The position numbers and the translations under genes are program-made. From Streptomyces sp. B21-105 (GTDB taxonomy: Bacteria > Actinomycetota > Actinomycetes > Streptomycetales > Streptomycetaceae): a DNA stretch of 64,000 bases. Shown here piece by piece: positions 24,887 to 33,690 of the stretch. The stretch covers positions 1,674,001 to 1,738,000 of the forward strand of contig NZ_JARUMJ010000001.1 of the NCBI RefSeq assembly GCF_036898465.1, given 5' to 3'. The notes below the pieces were generated by a model. It made no database searches. It was not told where the DNA came from and saw only the letters and a program-made list of their open reading frames with translations. Positions within the stretch are counted from its first letter, which is position 1. The number at the start of each line of letters is the position of its first letter.

Positions 24887-25945
24887 TCACGCCCGCGCCG
24901 GACCACCCCGCACTTCCACAAGGGCGAGCCCGGTGACCGACGCCAGCATCAGCAGGGTGCCGGCGAGCGTGGTGACCGTGAGGGGTTCGCCGAGGAGGAC
25001 GACGGCCAGCACCGCCGCGCTCACCGGTTCGAGCAGCATGATCACGGAGACCGTGGCGGAGCGTACGACGGCAGCGCCCGCGAAGTAGAGGGCGTAGGCG
25101 AGCGCGGTGGGCACCGCAGCGATGTACGCCAGCAGAACCAGCACCCGGAGCGGGTCGGTGCTGTGCGGCAACAACCCCTCGGCCAGGGCGAACGGCAACA
25201 GGCACAGAGCGGTTACGGCGAACGCCCCCACGGCGTCGGCGGAGGCGTCCGAGCCGCCGTCGCGCCCCCACCGGCGGGTGAGCAGGGTCATCGCGCTGTA
25301 CCCGGCCGCGGACACCAGCGCGAGCAGGACGCCACGCGGGTCCACGGACGAGCCGCCGCCGCCCGCGAACAGCACTCCCAGCCCCGCAAGCGCCCCCGTA
25401 ACGGCGAGCGCTGCGCCGCGGCCGAGCCGCTCCCCCAGCGTCAGGCGTGCGCCGAGCGCGATGAGCACGGGCCCCGCGCCGAGAGTGACGACGGTGGCCA
25501 CGGCCAGTCCGGTGGCGGAGACGGCCGCGAAGTACGCCGTCTGGAAGACCGCGAGACCGAACCCCGTGACCGCCGTCCGCAGGGCCTTGCGGCGCACCGG
25601 CTCGGGCGTCGCCGCCTGCCCGCCGAGGGCCGAGGCAGCCGGGGCCGCCGAGACGGACCGGGCGCGCCGCCGCAGCAGCGGGCGGGCTGCCAGCAGCAGG
25701 GCCAGCCCGGCGGCGCAGCGCCAGAACGACAGGGCGACGGGGCCCAGGTCGCTGATCCGGTAGACCAGGGACGCAGCGGCGCCGGCCGTGCCCCAGGCCG
25801 CGCCCGCGACGATCAGATAGAGCAGAGCCCTCGCGAGGGGCAGGGACGCGAGGGGCAGGGAGGCGACGGCTGAGCCGCCGGACGAAGACGCACCGGTTGA
25901 AGGCGCATCGGAGGACACAGGGGAAGACACACTTGAGGACGACAC
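24887..25945 (-). CDS. EamA/DMT family exporter
   Basis: GTG 25945 has GGAGAG at optimal spacing, giving 352 aa; GTG 25960 is in frame upstream without such a site. After a Ser-rich tail, ten hydrophobic helices form two EamA repeats ([39 protein letters not shown]). Probable metabolite exporter. It sits tail-to-tail with the PaiB-like gene. A second EamA gene follows it upstream on the same strand, 177 bp apart, so they may be duplicated functions but are not clearly one operon. Confidence 0.83.
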   Translation of the reverse strand: MSSSSVSSPVSSDAPSTGASSSGGSAVASLPLASLPLARALLYLIVAGAAWGTAGAAASLVYRISDLGPVALSFWRCAAGLALLLAARPLLRRRARSVSAAPAASALGGQAATPEPVRRKALRTAVTGFGLAVFQTAYFAAVSATGLAVATVVTLGAGPVLIALGARLTLGERLGRGAALAVTGALAGLGVLFAGGGGSSVDPRGVLLALVSAAGYSAMTLLTRRWGRDGGSDASADAVGAFAVTALCLLPFALAEGLLPHSTDPLRVLVLLAYIAAVPTALAYALYFAGAAVVRSATVSVIMLLEPVSAAVLAVVLLGEPLTVTTLAGTLLMLASVTGLALVEVRGGPARA

Positions 25946-26121
25946 GCGTTCTCTCCGCACAGAAGCTCGGGAAGGGGCCGCCGCAGGGCAGCGGACCTCG
26001 GACTTCGTCTGCGGGCAGCACCGTTCGGCCCGGCAGCGTGTGCCGGGCGTGATTCCGGGAGGGCCCGCCTCAGGCGGCCGGAGGCGGAAGAACGCGTGCG
26101 TCGAGAGGCATGATCGTCACC

Positions 26122-27138
26122 CTAGGTCGCCGTCCCCCGGGCTGACAACTCCCTTTCCGGGCCACCGGCGGCCACCGGGTCCGCGGGGCCCTTGGCCGAC
26201 TCGGAACCCTTGGCCGGCGCGGACGACTGCGCGATGAACGCGCCGAGCAGCACCACCGCGCCGCCGACGATCTGCGGCGCCGAAAGGTGCTCGCCGAGCA
26301 GCACCCACGCCAGCACGGTGGCGATGACCGCCTCGAGGCAGGCCACGACCCCGGCGATCTGCGGGGAGAGCCGACGCACCGAGACCACGCCGGTGACGTA
26401 CGCGGCGACGGTCGCGATGAGCACGATCCAGCCGAGCAGCAGCCAGGCCGGGACTTCGACGCCGTTCATGCCCGCGGCGTGACCGAGCACGGACCAGTCC
26501 ATGCCCCACGGCCCGGTGACGACGGTGAGCACGACGGCGCCGACGAGGAGCCCGTAAGCGATGACCCCCAGCGGGTCGGGAGCGTCGTCACCCGAGTCAC
26601 CGCCCTGGTCGGACAGAACGAAGTAGCCGACCTGGCAGCAGGCTGCGGCGAGGGCGAGCAGCAGTCCGAGGGCGTCGAAACCCAGCCCCGACCAGATCTC
26701 GACGACGCAGGCCAGCCCGCCCACCGCGAGGACCACGCCGAGCGCCGCGGCGCGCGACACGGGCCGCCGCTGCACGAACCGCACCCAGCCCAGCACGAGG
26801 GCGGGCGCGAGGTACTCGACGAGCAGCGCGACGCCGACGGGAATGCGCGAAATCGCGGCGAAGTAGAACGCCTGCACCCCGGCCACGCCGAGCAGTCCGA
26901 ACCCGGCGAGCAGCGCGGGCCGGCTGCGCAGCAGCGCACGGTGGCGCACGGCCAGGGGCAGCATGACCAGGGCCGCGCCGGTCACCCGCAGCCACACCAC
27001 GTGCAGCGGGTCGAGGCCCGCCTCGATCAACGGCTTGGCTGCCACCCCGGATCCACCGAAGGCGAAGGCCGACGCGACCGCCAGACCGAGCCCGACGCCC
27101 TTTCCGCGGTTGCCCTGACTGCTCACAGAGGTACGCAC
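26122..27138 (-). CDS. EamA/DMT family exporter
   Basis: About 338 aa from GTG 27138 (GTG 27126 is also possible; neither has a strong SD). Two EamA repeats are clear: LGLAVASAFAFGGSGVAAKP, VVWLRVTGAALVMLPLAV, then ALAAACCQVGYFVLSDQGG and AYVTGVVSVRRLSPQIAGVV. The hydrophilic C-terminal tail (about 30 residues) is cytoplasmic. Third EamA protein of the window; substrate unknown. It is divergent from the SRPBCC gene at 27334. Confidence 0.83.
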   Translation of the reverse strand: MRTSVSSQGNRGKGVGLGLAVASAFAFGGSGVAAKPLIEAGLDPLHVVWLRVTGAALVMLPLAVRHRALLRSRPALLAGFGLLGVAGVQAFYFAAISRIPVGVALLVEYLAPALVLGWVRFVQRRPVSRAAALGVVLAVGGLACVVEIWSGLGFDALGLLLALAAACCQVGYFVLSDQGGDSGDDAPDPLGVIAYGLLVGAVVLTVVTGPWGMDWSVLGHAAGMNGVEVPAWLLLGWIVLIATVAAYVTGVVSVRRLSPQIAGVVACLEAVIATVLAWVLLGEHLSAPQIVGGAVVLLGAFIAQSSAPAKGSESAKGPADPVAAGGPERELSARGTAT

Positions 27139-27333
27139 CGGCCCATGATGACAGGCGATGACATGACCGTCATCCCCGATGACACCTGTCTCACCGTCGG
27201 ACTGCCCGTAGTCGCCCTTCACCACATTTCCCGACGACTCGTCAGTATTGAATGTTGGCGGCGCTGGAGCTACGTTCCGCGCACCGCAGCCCGAGTTGCC
27301 AGCCCGAGTTGCCCGACACGAAGAGGTGGTCGC

Positions 27334-27762
27334 ATGGCCGAAGTCAGCGCGGAGGCACGCATCCAGGCACCGGCCGAGAAGGTGTGGGCCCAGCTCACCG
27401 ACTGGCCGGCGTACGGGGAGTGGAACGCGACCCACACCAACTTCCCCGAGGGCGGACCGGCGGCCCTCGAACTGGGCGCGACCTTCCAGGAGAACATGAA
27501 GCTCATGGGCTTTCCGGCCGAGGTCGAGTGGACCGTGGCGGAGCTGGAGCCGGCCCGGGTGCTCGCCATCCGCGGCAAGGGCCCGATGGCCGTGTCGGTG
27601 GCCACCCGCTACACCCTCACCCCGGACGGGGACGCCACGACGGTCCGTATCGACGGGGAGTTCACGGGTGCCGCCGTGTCGCTGATGGCGGGCAAACTCA
27701 AGGACTCGGGGACCGCCGCCCTCAACGAGTCGCTGCGCAAACTGGGCGGCCTGGTCACCTGA
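27334..27762 (+). CDS. SRPBCC family protein
   Basis: ATG 27334 follows AAGAGGTGG; 142 aa. The START/Bet v1-like fold is recognisable: VSAEARIQAPAEKVWAQLTD, WPAYGEWNATHTNFPEG, GFPAEVEWTVAELEPARVLA, KGPMAVSVATRYTLTPDGDA and a long C-terminal helix. Members bind hydrophobic ligands (lipids, polyketides) or act as small cyclases. Nothing nearby indicates the ligand. The transcript probably ends at the hairpin at 27823. Confidence 0.8.
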   Translation: MAEVSAEARIQAPAEKVWAQLTDWPAYGEWNATHTNFPEGGPAALELGATFQENMKLMGFPAEVEWTVAELEPARVLAIRGKGPMAVSVATRYTLTPDGDATTVRIDGEFTGAAVSLMAGKLKDSGTAALNESLRKLGGLVT

Positions 27763-27822
27763 CCTACGCGGGAAGGCGCCCGACAGGAGGAAGGAACCGC
27801 ACAGGGAGCCGCACAGCGCGCG

Positions 27823-27856
27823 AAGGCGCCCCGCGGTCGGTTCCGCGGGACGCCTT
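27823..27856. terminator. bidirectional hairpin terminator
   Basis: Arms AAGGCGCCCCGCGG (27823-27836) and CCGCGGGACGCCTT (27843-27856) pair over 14 positions with one mismatch around a 6-nt loop. It lies between the convergent SRPBCC and PadR genes and can serve both. Confidence 0.75.
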
Positions 27857-27893
27857 GCCACGCCGGGGACATACAGGACGTACCGGGGGCCGC

Positions 27894-28520
27894 TCAGTCC
27901 TCGTCTGCGAGGATCAGGTACAGCTTCTTACGGGCGTCGTTGATGACCGCGAGCGCCTTCTCGCGCTGCTCCTTGCTGCCGGTCTTCCAGACCTGACCGA
28001 AGGCCTCCATCAGCCCGAAGCCGGCCTGGCGGATCTCGCCGAGGGCTTCCCAGTCGACCCCGCGCGTGGCCTCCTCCCAGGGGGCCTCGGGGCCCTCCTC
28101 GGCCGCCGTGCGGCCTTCCTCGGTGAGGGAGAACAGCTTCTTGCCGCCGTCGCTCCGGCTGCTGATCAGACCCTCGTCCTCCAGCAGCTGGAGAGTCGGG
28201 TACACCGAGCCCGGGCTGGGCTTCCACGCCCCGCCGCTGCGTTCGGCGATCTCCTGGATCATCTCGTAGCCGTGCATGGGCCGGTCCTTGAGCAGCGCCA
28301 GGATGGAGGCCCGGACATCCCCCCGCCGCGCCCGGCCCCTGGGCCCGCCGCGCCCTCGTCCACCCCAGGGGCCGCCGAAGCCCGGGCCGAAGCCGGGACC
28401 GCCGGGGCCACCCGGACCGAAGGGCCCGAAGGCCGCACGCTCTCCACCGAAGCCGCCAAAGCCGCCGCGACCACGCCGGGGGCCCTGGCCATGTCCACGC
28501 TCGAATCCGTGGGTACGCAT
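27894..28520 (-). CDS. PadR family transcriptional regulator with Gly/Phe-rich N-terminus
   Basis: ATG 28520 is chosen because AAGGAG lies just upstream; 208 aa. The first 65 residues are a low-complexity Gly/Phe/Pro/Arg segment. Then comes the PadR winged helix: DVRASILALLKDRPMHGYEM, SGGAWKPSPGSVYPTLQLLE, EGLISSRSDGGKKLFSLTEE. A dimerisation helical region ends the protein. PadR proteins are repressors of stress or efflux genes and usually autoregulate. A palindrome CGATATATCG lies 48 bp upstream. A Tn7-like element has inserted 36 bp beyond that site, so any former divergent partner gene has been displaced. Confidence 0.87.
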   Translation of the reverse strand: MRTHGFERGHGQGPRRGRGGFGGFGGERAAFGPFGPGGPGGPGFGPGFGGPWGGRGRGGPRGRARRGDVRASILALLKDRPMHGYEMIQEIAERSGGAWKPSPGSVYPTLQLLEDEGLISSRSDGGKKLFSLTEEGRTAAEEGPEAPWEEATRGVDWEALGEIRQAGFGLMEAFGQVWKTGSKEQREKALAVINDARKKLYLILADED

Positions 28521-28567
28521 CGCAAACCACTCCTTCATTCCATCGTTGACCTGTCGCGATGCTTCAA

Positions 28568-28577
28568 CGATATATCG
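28568..28577. promoter_or_regulatory. PadR-type operator palindrome
   Basis: CGATATATCG is a perfect 10-bp AT-centred palindrome, striking in this GC-rich DNA. PadR regulators bind ATAT-containing dyads near their own promoter, so autoregulation is likely. Confidence 0.6.
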
Positions 28578-28612
28578 GCAAAGCTCGCCCGGCAAGGATC
28601 CGAGGAGCTGGA

Positions 28613-28716
28613 TGACCTGCGACAGCGAAGATGGCCCGTTCGCCACCGAAGTTGGACCGATGGCCGTTTGTGTCATCGAAGTTGGGTCACTGGATGGTTT
28701 GTGACAGTGAAGTTGA
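28613..28716. repeat. left-end transposase-binding repeats
   Basis: Four similar sites occur at 28618-28634, 28639-28655, 28668-28685 and 28699-28716; cores read GACAGCGAAGATGG, CCACCGAAGTTGG, GTCATCGAAGTTGG and GACAGTGAAGTTGA. All face the same way. The last overlaps the 3' end of tniQ. Confidence 0.75.
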
Positions 28717-29799
28717 GCCGGTGGTGACTCGCGTTGTGCGGTCGCGGAGCTCCGCTCGCCAGCGGATCGCCCTCTGCCGACAGGCGCCCGAGCACCACTT
28801 GCGCCCTGTAACCGGCTTGCGATGGGCCATGGAGGTTCCGCAGGCTGCGCATTGCTGTTGGTCGGATCGAGCGAGAACTTCCTGGTCAAAGCACTGATAA
28901 GAGCACCAGGGGTTGGGCCTGAGGGGCCGGTAGCACCGCTCGCAGCCCTGACAGGCCGTCGTGCCGAAGGGGCCAGAGGTCTCCGGTCCAGCCGGATCGA
29001 GCTCGACTTCGGCTCCCTGGGACGGGATCGCGGCTGCGACCGGGTTCTGCTGGCCGCGCCGTTCCTTGGTTCTGCAGTCGAACGAGCACCACTCGCGGGG
29101 CCGGCCGTCGGCTCTGGGAAGGAGTGGTTCCTGGCAGTGACGGCAGGTCGCGGTCGGAAGCGGGCTGCGGGTCCAGTGGGAGATCCTGATACTGCAGCGT
29201 TTCGAGCATGCTTTTCGCCTGGTGGCGATGTTCATCGGTCCTTCGCAGACCGGGCAGAGGCCGGTGAGTTCGTCCTCGCCGGCGGGCCCGGCGTCGGCCT
29301 TGGAGTTCGGTGGCCGCGGCAGTGGTTCACCGCGCTGGCGGAACTGGAAAGCGACCCGGCGGCAGTGCGATGAGCACATGTGGCGGCGTTGTCCGAGCCT
29401 CTTCATCATCTGCCCGCAGACGCGGCAGGGGACCTCCTTCCAGTCAGCCGCTGGGATGCGTCGGCGGTATCGCTTCTGCCGGCAGGCCTTCGAGCAGGTT
29501 CGCGGTTTGACGCCGAAGCTCGCCATCGGCCGCATCGGGGCGCCGCACTCCTCGCACTCGATGGTCTCCAGGACCTGGCGCAGTTCGACCGGATCGCGCC
29601 CAGCAGCTGCGGCGATGCGGTCCCACCTCGGGGTGCCGCGGTGCATGGGCGGCTCGGCGAGGTATTTCCGCAGGTAGGCGGGTGGAAGACAGTTCGCATG
29701 GGCGAGCCGGGTGATGAACGAGCGGGCTCCTTCACCGCTCTGCGGGCGGACCTGGAACGGCAGTTGGGCGACGGGGCTTTCCCCGGCAGGCGGGATCAC
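28687..29799 (-). CDS. tniQ: TniQ-family targeting protein with six zinc knuckles
   Basis: GTG 29799 overlaps the tniB stop by 4 bp; about 370 aa. The N-terminal 45 residues match TniQ (LPFQVRPQSGEGARSFITRL, then ANCLPPAYLRKYL). The rest is unusual: six tandem Cys-rich units of the form CxxC...CSxxC (CEECGAP/TCSKAC, CRVCGQM/MCSSHC, CPVCEGP/ACSKRC, CRHCQEP/WCSFDC, CQGCERC/WCSYQC, CAACGTS/WCSGAC), each followed by an Arg-rich helix. TniQ/TnsD proteins choose the target by DNA binding and bridge to the AAA protein; an array of knuckles could give sequence specificity. The last codons lie in the left-end repeats. Confidence 0.82.
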   Translation of the reverse strand: MIPPAGESPVAQLPFQVRPQSGEGARSFITRLAHANCLPPAYLRKYLAEPPMHRGTPRWDRIAAAAGRDPVELRQVLETIECEECGAPMRPMASFGVKPRTCSKACRQKRYRRRIPAADWKEVPCRVCGQMMKRLGQRRHMCSSHCRRVAFQFRQRGEPLPRPPNSKADAGPAGEDELTGLCPVCEGPMNIATRRKACSKRCSIRISHWTRSPLPTATCRHCQEPLLPRADGRPREWCSFDCRTKERRGQQNPVAAAIPSQGAEVELDPAGPETSGPFGTTACQGCERCYRPLRPNPWCSYQCFDQEVLARSDQQQCAACGTSMAHRKPVTGRKWCSGACRQRAIRWRAELRDRTTRVTTGSTSLSQTIQ

Positions 29800-30815
29800 C
29801 GGTCTGTGTCCGGGCGCTTGCGGCGGGAGGCGATGTCCAGGTCGACGGCCAGCAGGCCCGCCTTGTTGATCTTCTCGGTGCGGCCGAGGATGGCATCGAT
29901 GGCGGCTCCGCGGATCTGGTGGGAGAGGGTGCCGATCATGCCGCCGGTGCGGGTGTGGATGAAGCGGTCCAGGCGGGTCAGGGTGCCGCGCTTGTGCTCG
30001 TGCAGCACGAGGTTGGCCTCCATCTGCGCGACCAGTGCTTTCCACTCACTGTTGTAGGGGAAGGGGTGGGTGGCCATCGGGGTGAAGCGGGCGGCGATCT
30101 GGTCTCCTCGGGTGCCGGACAGAAGGCTGCCGGACTCGACGTCGATGCCCGCGTAGGCAAAGGTCGCCGGGATGCGTTCGGAGAAGTACTTCAACGTGTC
30201 TGAGGCTTCAGCTCCGTGACGGGTCGTCAACGAAATGTTGTGGATCTCGTCGACCAGAATCACGCCGGTCCGGGCTTTGGTGCAGACCCCGACGACGGCT
30301 TCGGTGAGGTCGGTGATGTTCGAACTCCGCAGGACTGGCAGGCCCAGGAAGCGGGCGAACTCGGCGGCGATCATGCGGGGTGTCGCGGCCGGCGGGACGG
30401 TGATGTAGATGACCGGGATGCGGTCGTCCTGTCCGGGGTGCCGGCGCCGGTCCTGCAGCTCGTGGGCCAGGCCGAGCTGGGTGAGAGCGATCGTCTTGCC
30501 GGTGTTGGCGGGCCCGGAGACGATCAGGCCGCGGCGAGCGCTGATCGCCCCGCGGTTGAGGATGGTCAGACGGCGCCCGCAGGTGACGGTGGCGCGGACC
30601 GTGGAGGTGGCGACCACCTGGAGGCGGGCATGGTGGTTGAGCCGGTCGTCGTCGTAGGCGTCCTGGCTCTCCGCCTCCAGCGCGTCGTACTCGGCCTTCG
30701 TCAGCGCGGCCATGCGCTCGCTGAGGGATGCACCGACGAACTCGCGCCAGCCGGGCAGGGTGGTCAGCTGCCGTCCGAAGTCCTCGTCAGGGTCGTCGGC
30801 CGGCAGCGTGGTCAC
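29796..30815 (-). CDS. tniB: TniB-like AAA ATPase of transposition
   Basis: GTG 30815 overlaps the tniA stop by 4 bp; 339 aa. P-loop GPANTGKT, Walker B GVILVDEIHNIS and a sensor region around ERIPATFAYAGIDVES match the TniB/TnsC AAA+ family. These ATPases polymerise on target DNA, recruit the DDE transposase and confer target immunity. The long acidic N-terminus (DDPDEDFGRQLTTLPGWREF, EAESQDAYDDDRLNHHARLQ) is normal for actinobacterial members. Coupled to tniQ downstream. Confidence 0.9.
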   Translation of the reverse strand: MTTLPADDPDEDFGRQLTTLPGWREFVGASLSERMAALTKAEYDALEAESQDAYDDDRLNHHARLQVVATSTVRATVTCGRRLTILNRGAISARRGLIVSGPANTGKTIALTQLGLAHELQDRRRHPGQDDRIPVIYITVPPAATPRMIAAEFARFLGLPVLRSSNITDLTEAVVGVCTKARTGVILVDEIHNISLTTRHGAEASDTLKYFSERIPATFAYAGIDVESGSLLSGTRGDQIAARFTPMATHPFPYNSEWKALVAQMEANLVLHEHKRGTLTRLDRFIHTRTGGMIGTLSHQIRGAAIDAILGRTEKINKAGLLAVDLDIASRRKRPDTDR

Positions 30816-32896
30816 GAGCGTCCCCAGGGGTCTTCGAGTGGGTTGAACAGTCCGAGCGGGATCACCTCGGCGAGATCGTCGTCCTCGGTGGGTGGTTCGG
30901 CCTCAGGTTGCTGCGGGGGTTCGGGCGTCGGGGAGGGGACGGTGGCCGGGGCGGTCTTCGTCCGGGCGGCGACCCGCCGCTCGGCCTTGACCGTCTTGCC
31001 CGACCCGACCTTCCTGGCCTTCTTCTTCGCGGCCGGCCGGTCGGGGCCGGCGTGGGCGCGGGTCAGCAGGTCGGCGACGGCCTGGGCGAGCTCTTCCTCG
31101 GTGGCTCCGGGCAGTTGGTGGCTGACGTGATCCCAGGCCAGGTCTCCGAAGGGGACCGGCGCCCGGTTCAGGTATTTCCAGGTTGCTTGGACCCACTCGC
31201 TGTCGCCTCGGTGGTTGCGTACCCAGACGTAGGAGACGTCGTAGGGGTCGCGGTGGACCTCCCAGAGCCCCCGCTTCGCGGTGACACCGGAGTCACGCAG
31301 GCGCATCGGACCGAGGTCGGGGCTGTCGTAGGTGCGGTTGTTGATGCGGATGCCGTAGGAGTTGACGGTCCGCCAGGCCGCGGGCAGGAGTTCGACGTAG
31401 TCCTGCCCGCTGAGCGCGACCGGGACGTAGCCGCATGCCTCGACCAGGGCCGCGTACTTCTGGTTCGGGGTGAACAGCCGCCCCGGGTGGTCGGGGTCGC
31501 GCAGGCCCTCGTGCGGGCGGTTCTGCCAGTGCGCGACGATCCACTCGTCCAGCAGGTCCTGCAGTTCGGGCAGCGACCACAGGTTCTCCTGCTCGGGGTG
31601 CCGGCCGCGCTGGTCGGTGTTGCGGCCGGTGTGGCCCGGCAGGAACTGGGCGAACATCGTGGCCACCGAGCCCAGCATTTTTTCGATGTGCCCCTTCTGG
31701 AAGGGCGAGCCCTTGTGGGTAGGCTGGAAGTCGATCTCCAGGAACCGGCAAGAGGCCCGGAAGTTGCGGGAGATGAATGCCTTGCCGTGGTCGCAGACGA
31801 TCATCTCTGGGACGATCACCGGCTTGGCCGCCGCGTGCTCCAGGCGCTCGTCCAGCGTCAGCAGCCTGCGGTGCGGCAGAACCGACCGGGACATCCTCAG
31901 CGCCTCGACCCAGCCCGGCCGCATCAGCTCGGGAGTGACCGTGCGGGCCAGCAGCACACTCGCGTCCACCGACTTCGTCGTCGGCCTCAGCACCGCCGCC
32001 GACAGCGTCCTGGACGCGACATCGATCATGCCGGTGAGCTCGACCTTCCCGACAACCCCATTGTCGAGGCGGACCATCACGTCCAGCGGGGTGGAGTCGA
32101 TCTGCATGACCTCGCCCGGGGCCGACACCGTCAGCTCGCCGAACGGAGCCGCCGCCCCGTGGGCCTTCGAGCGGCGTGTGACGGCCGAGCCGGTCGCGTG
32201 GGTGCCTTTCGTCAGCTTCGCCAGCAGCCGGTAGAGGGTCCGACGGGTCGGCAACTCGGACAGATCACCGCCCGATTCCCGCAGGATCTCCCCGGTCCGC
32301 CAGATCAGGTAGGACCCGTTGCGGGTCGACGTGTCGACGCCTTCCTTGATCGCCTTCCGCATCGCCTCGACGACCGGCTCGGGCACCGAGCCGAACTCCG
32401 CCCGCTTGCGGACCGGACGGTGGTCGGCCAGCCCGACCAGGCCCTGTGTCTGGTAGCGGCGCCGCCGGTTGCCGATCGTCTTGGCCGCGACATCGTGCCC
32501 GGCAACAGCCAGTTCAGCCGCTTTGGCCCGCTCCCGGGAGGTCATCGAGGACCCCGGTCCGTAACCCGGCCGTGGTTCCGTGCCGGGGTCCGTGTCCGGC
32601 GCTATCCCGTGGATTACCTCCAGGATGTGTCCCTCCCACCACAGGGCCTGTTTCACCGCCTCGGGCGGGAACGCCTCCAGCAGCCCGACCTTGGGCAGCG
32701 GCATCCGCTCGGCCTGGAACAGGACCTCGAAGTCCGCCGCCTCGAACAAATCGAGGAGGGCGACCACCCGGTGAGGAGCCTCTGCGTCCTCCACCACCGC
32801 TGCCTGCGGCGTGACCTCGAGAACCCCTCTGACCTGGCCTTCGAACCGGATTCTGTGGCCGACCGACAAGGCCGGTGGCCGCTTCAACCCGCTCAT
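30812..32896 (-). CDS. tniA: TniA/TnsB-like DDE transposase
   Basis: ATG 32896 overlaps the tnsA stop by 4 bp (ATGA); 694 aa. Order of parts: N-terminal beta-rich domain, helix-turn-helix regions (SRERAKAAELAVAGHDVAAK; then LPTRRTLYRLLAKLTKGTHA), rve integrase core and a Mu-type C-terminal barrel. The DDE residues are visible: Asp in VMQIDSTPLD, Asp in IVCDHGKAF, Glu in KGHIEKMLG. It cuts the 3' strands at both element ends and joins them to target DNA. The Lys/Ala-rich tail (about 80 residues) probably contacts TniB. Confidence 0.92.
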   Translation of the reverse strand: MSGLKRPPALSVGHRIRFEGQVRGVLEVTPQAAVVEDAEAPHRVVALLDLFEAADFEVLFQAERMPLPKVGLLEAFPPEAVKQALWWEGHILEVIHGIAPDTDPGTEPRPGYGPGSSMTSRERAKAAELAVAGHDVAAKTIGNRRRRYQTQGLVGLADHRPVRKRAEFGSVPEPVVEAMRKAIKEGVDTSTRNGSYLIWRTGEILRESGGDLSELPTRRTLYRLLAKLTKGTHATGSAVTRRSKAHGAAAPFGELTVSAPGEVMQIDSTPLDVMVRLDNGVVGKVELTGMIDVASRTLSAAVLRPTTKSVDASVLLARTVTPELMRPGWVEALRMSRSVLPHRRLLTLDERLEHAAAKPVIVPEMIVCDHGKAFISRNFRASCRFLEIDFQPTHKGSPFQKGHIEKMLGSVATMFAQFLPGHTGRNTDQRGRHPEQENLWSLPELQDLLDEWIVAHWQNRPHEGLRDPDHPGRLFTPNQKYAALVEACGYVPVALSGQDYVELLPAAWRTVNSYGIRINNRTYDSPDLGPMRLRDSGVTAKRGLWEVHRDPYDVSYVWVRNHRGDSEWVQATWKYLNRAPVPFGDLAWDHVSHQLPGATEEELAQAVADLLTRAHAGPDRPAAKKKARKVGSGKTVKAERRVAARTKTAPATVPSPTPEPPQQPEAEPPTEDDDLAEVIPLGLFNPLEDPWGRS

Positions 32897-33690
32897 CCGC
32901 GTACCTCCGTCCAGACCAGGCTGCCGGTCTGCATCAAGCCGCCCACCAGGTCCGTGCCCAAGGCGCCGGACCACAGCAGGTGGAACAACACCGGAAGGAC
33001 CCGCAGCCGGTCCCCGACCAGACCGGCGCCCTCCCACAAGCCCTTCGGCTCACGGAAGACCTCCACCAGCTCGTCGACCACCGCCTCGGGCCGGCCGCAA
33101 CGCGTCCGCCGATAGCGGGCCAGCCAGCGGACGTTCGCCATGAACACCGGATCCGGCCGACCCGCCCAGACGAACTCCCAGCCCACCGTCTGGCAAGCAC
33201 GCTCGGTCACGGCGAAGGACTCCCGCGTCCTCTCGTCCATGTCGTCCTCGGCGCGTACGTCGACGACACGGGCCCGCCCGTCCGCGAGCCGAACGAAGTA
33301 GTCGGGAGCATGCCGATGCTTCTCTTCGCCTTCGCGCCAGTGCAGCCAGAACGGTTGCGAGGCGACGGCGGTGACCTGCGGATCTCTGTCCAACAGGACG
33401 AGCCGGTCCCGCTCGAGCCACGACTCGTAGCCGACGTGCTCCTGCGTGGTCACCGAGTAGTACCAGCCCGCGAAACCCCGGCCGTACTTGTGCCAAGTGA
33501 ACTCACGCACCGGCTCCACCGCCTCGAACCGCACATCCCAGCTCGTCTGCAGCAACTCACGCCTCCGGACCCCATCCACACAGAAGTCCAGCTCAAAGCC
33601 CCCGAGCGCAGCCTGATCAAGCCCATAGACAGGTGCCCCCACCGAATCTCCCACCTGCCGGATGCCCGACCAGCCCAACTCCGTTGTCAC
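32893..33690 (-). CDS. tnsA: TnsA-like endonuclease subunit of heteromeric transposase
   Basis: GTG 33690; 265 aa. The nuclease core shows YESWLERDRLVLLDRDPQV (first Glu), HRHAPDYFVRLADG (Asp) and RARVVDVRAEDD. In E. coli TnsA the last catalytic residue is Lys in a VK pair; here the equivalent position is Arg, as in several actinobacterial homologues. TnsA cuts the 5' strands so that the element moves by cut-and-paste. The start codon itself lies inside an inward right-end repeat (33674-33693), so transposase binding would cover the operon's translation start and probably its promoter. Confidence 0.85.
   Translation of the reverse strand: MTTELGWSGIRQVGDSVGAPVYGLDQAALGGFELDFCVDGVRRRELLQTSWDVRFEAVEPVREFTWHKYGRGFAGWYYSVTTQEHVGYESWLERDRLVLLDRDPQVTAVASQPFWLHWREGEEKHRHAPDYFVRLADGRARVVDVRAEDDMDERTRESFAVTERACQTVGWEFVWAGRPDPVFMANVRWLARYRRTRCGRPEAVVDELVEVFREPKGLWEGAGLVGDRLRVLPVLFHLLWSGALGTDLVGGLMQTGSLVWTEVRG

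Noticed and set aside
30728..33115. 795-codon plus-strand frame
   Set aside because: Antisense of tniA and tnsA; no motif.
29796..33690. CRISPR-associated transposon
   Set aside because: No cas gene and no repeat-spacer array lies in or near the element; targeting is presumably by TniQ alone.
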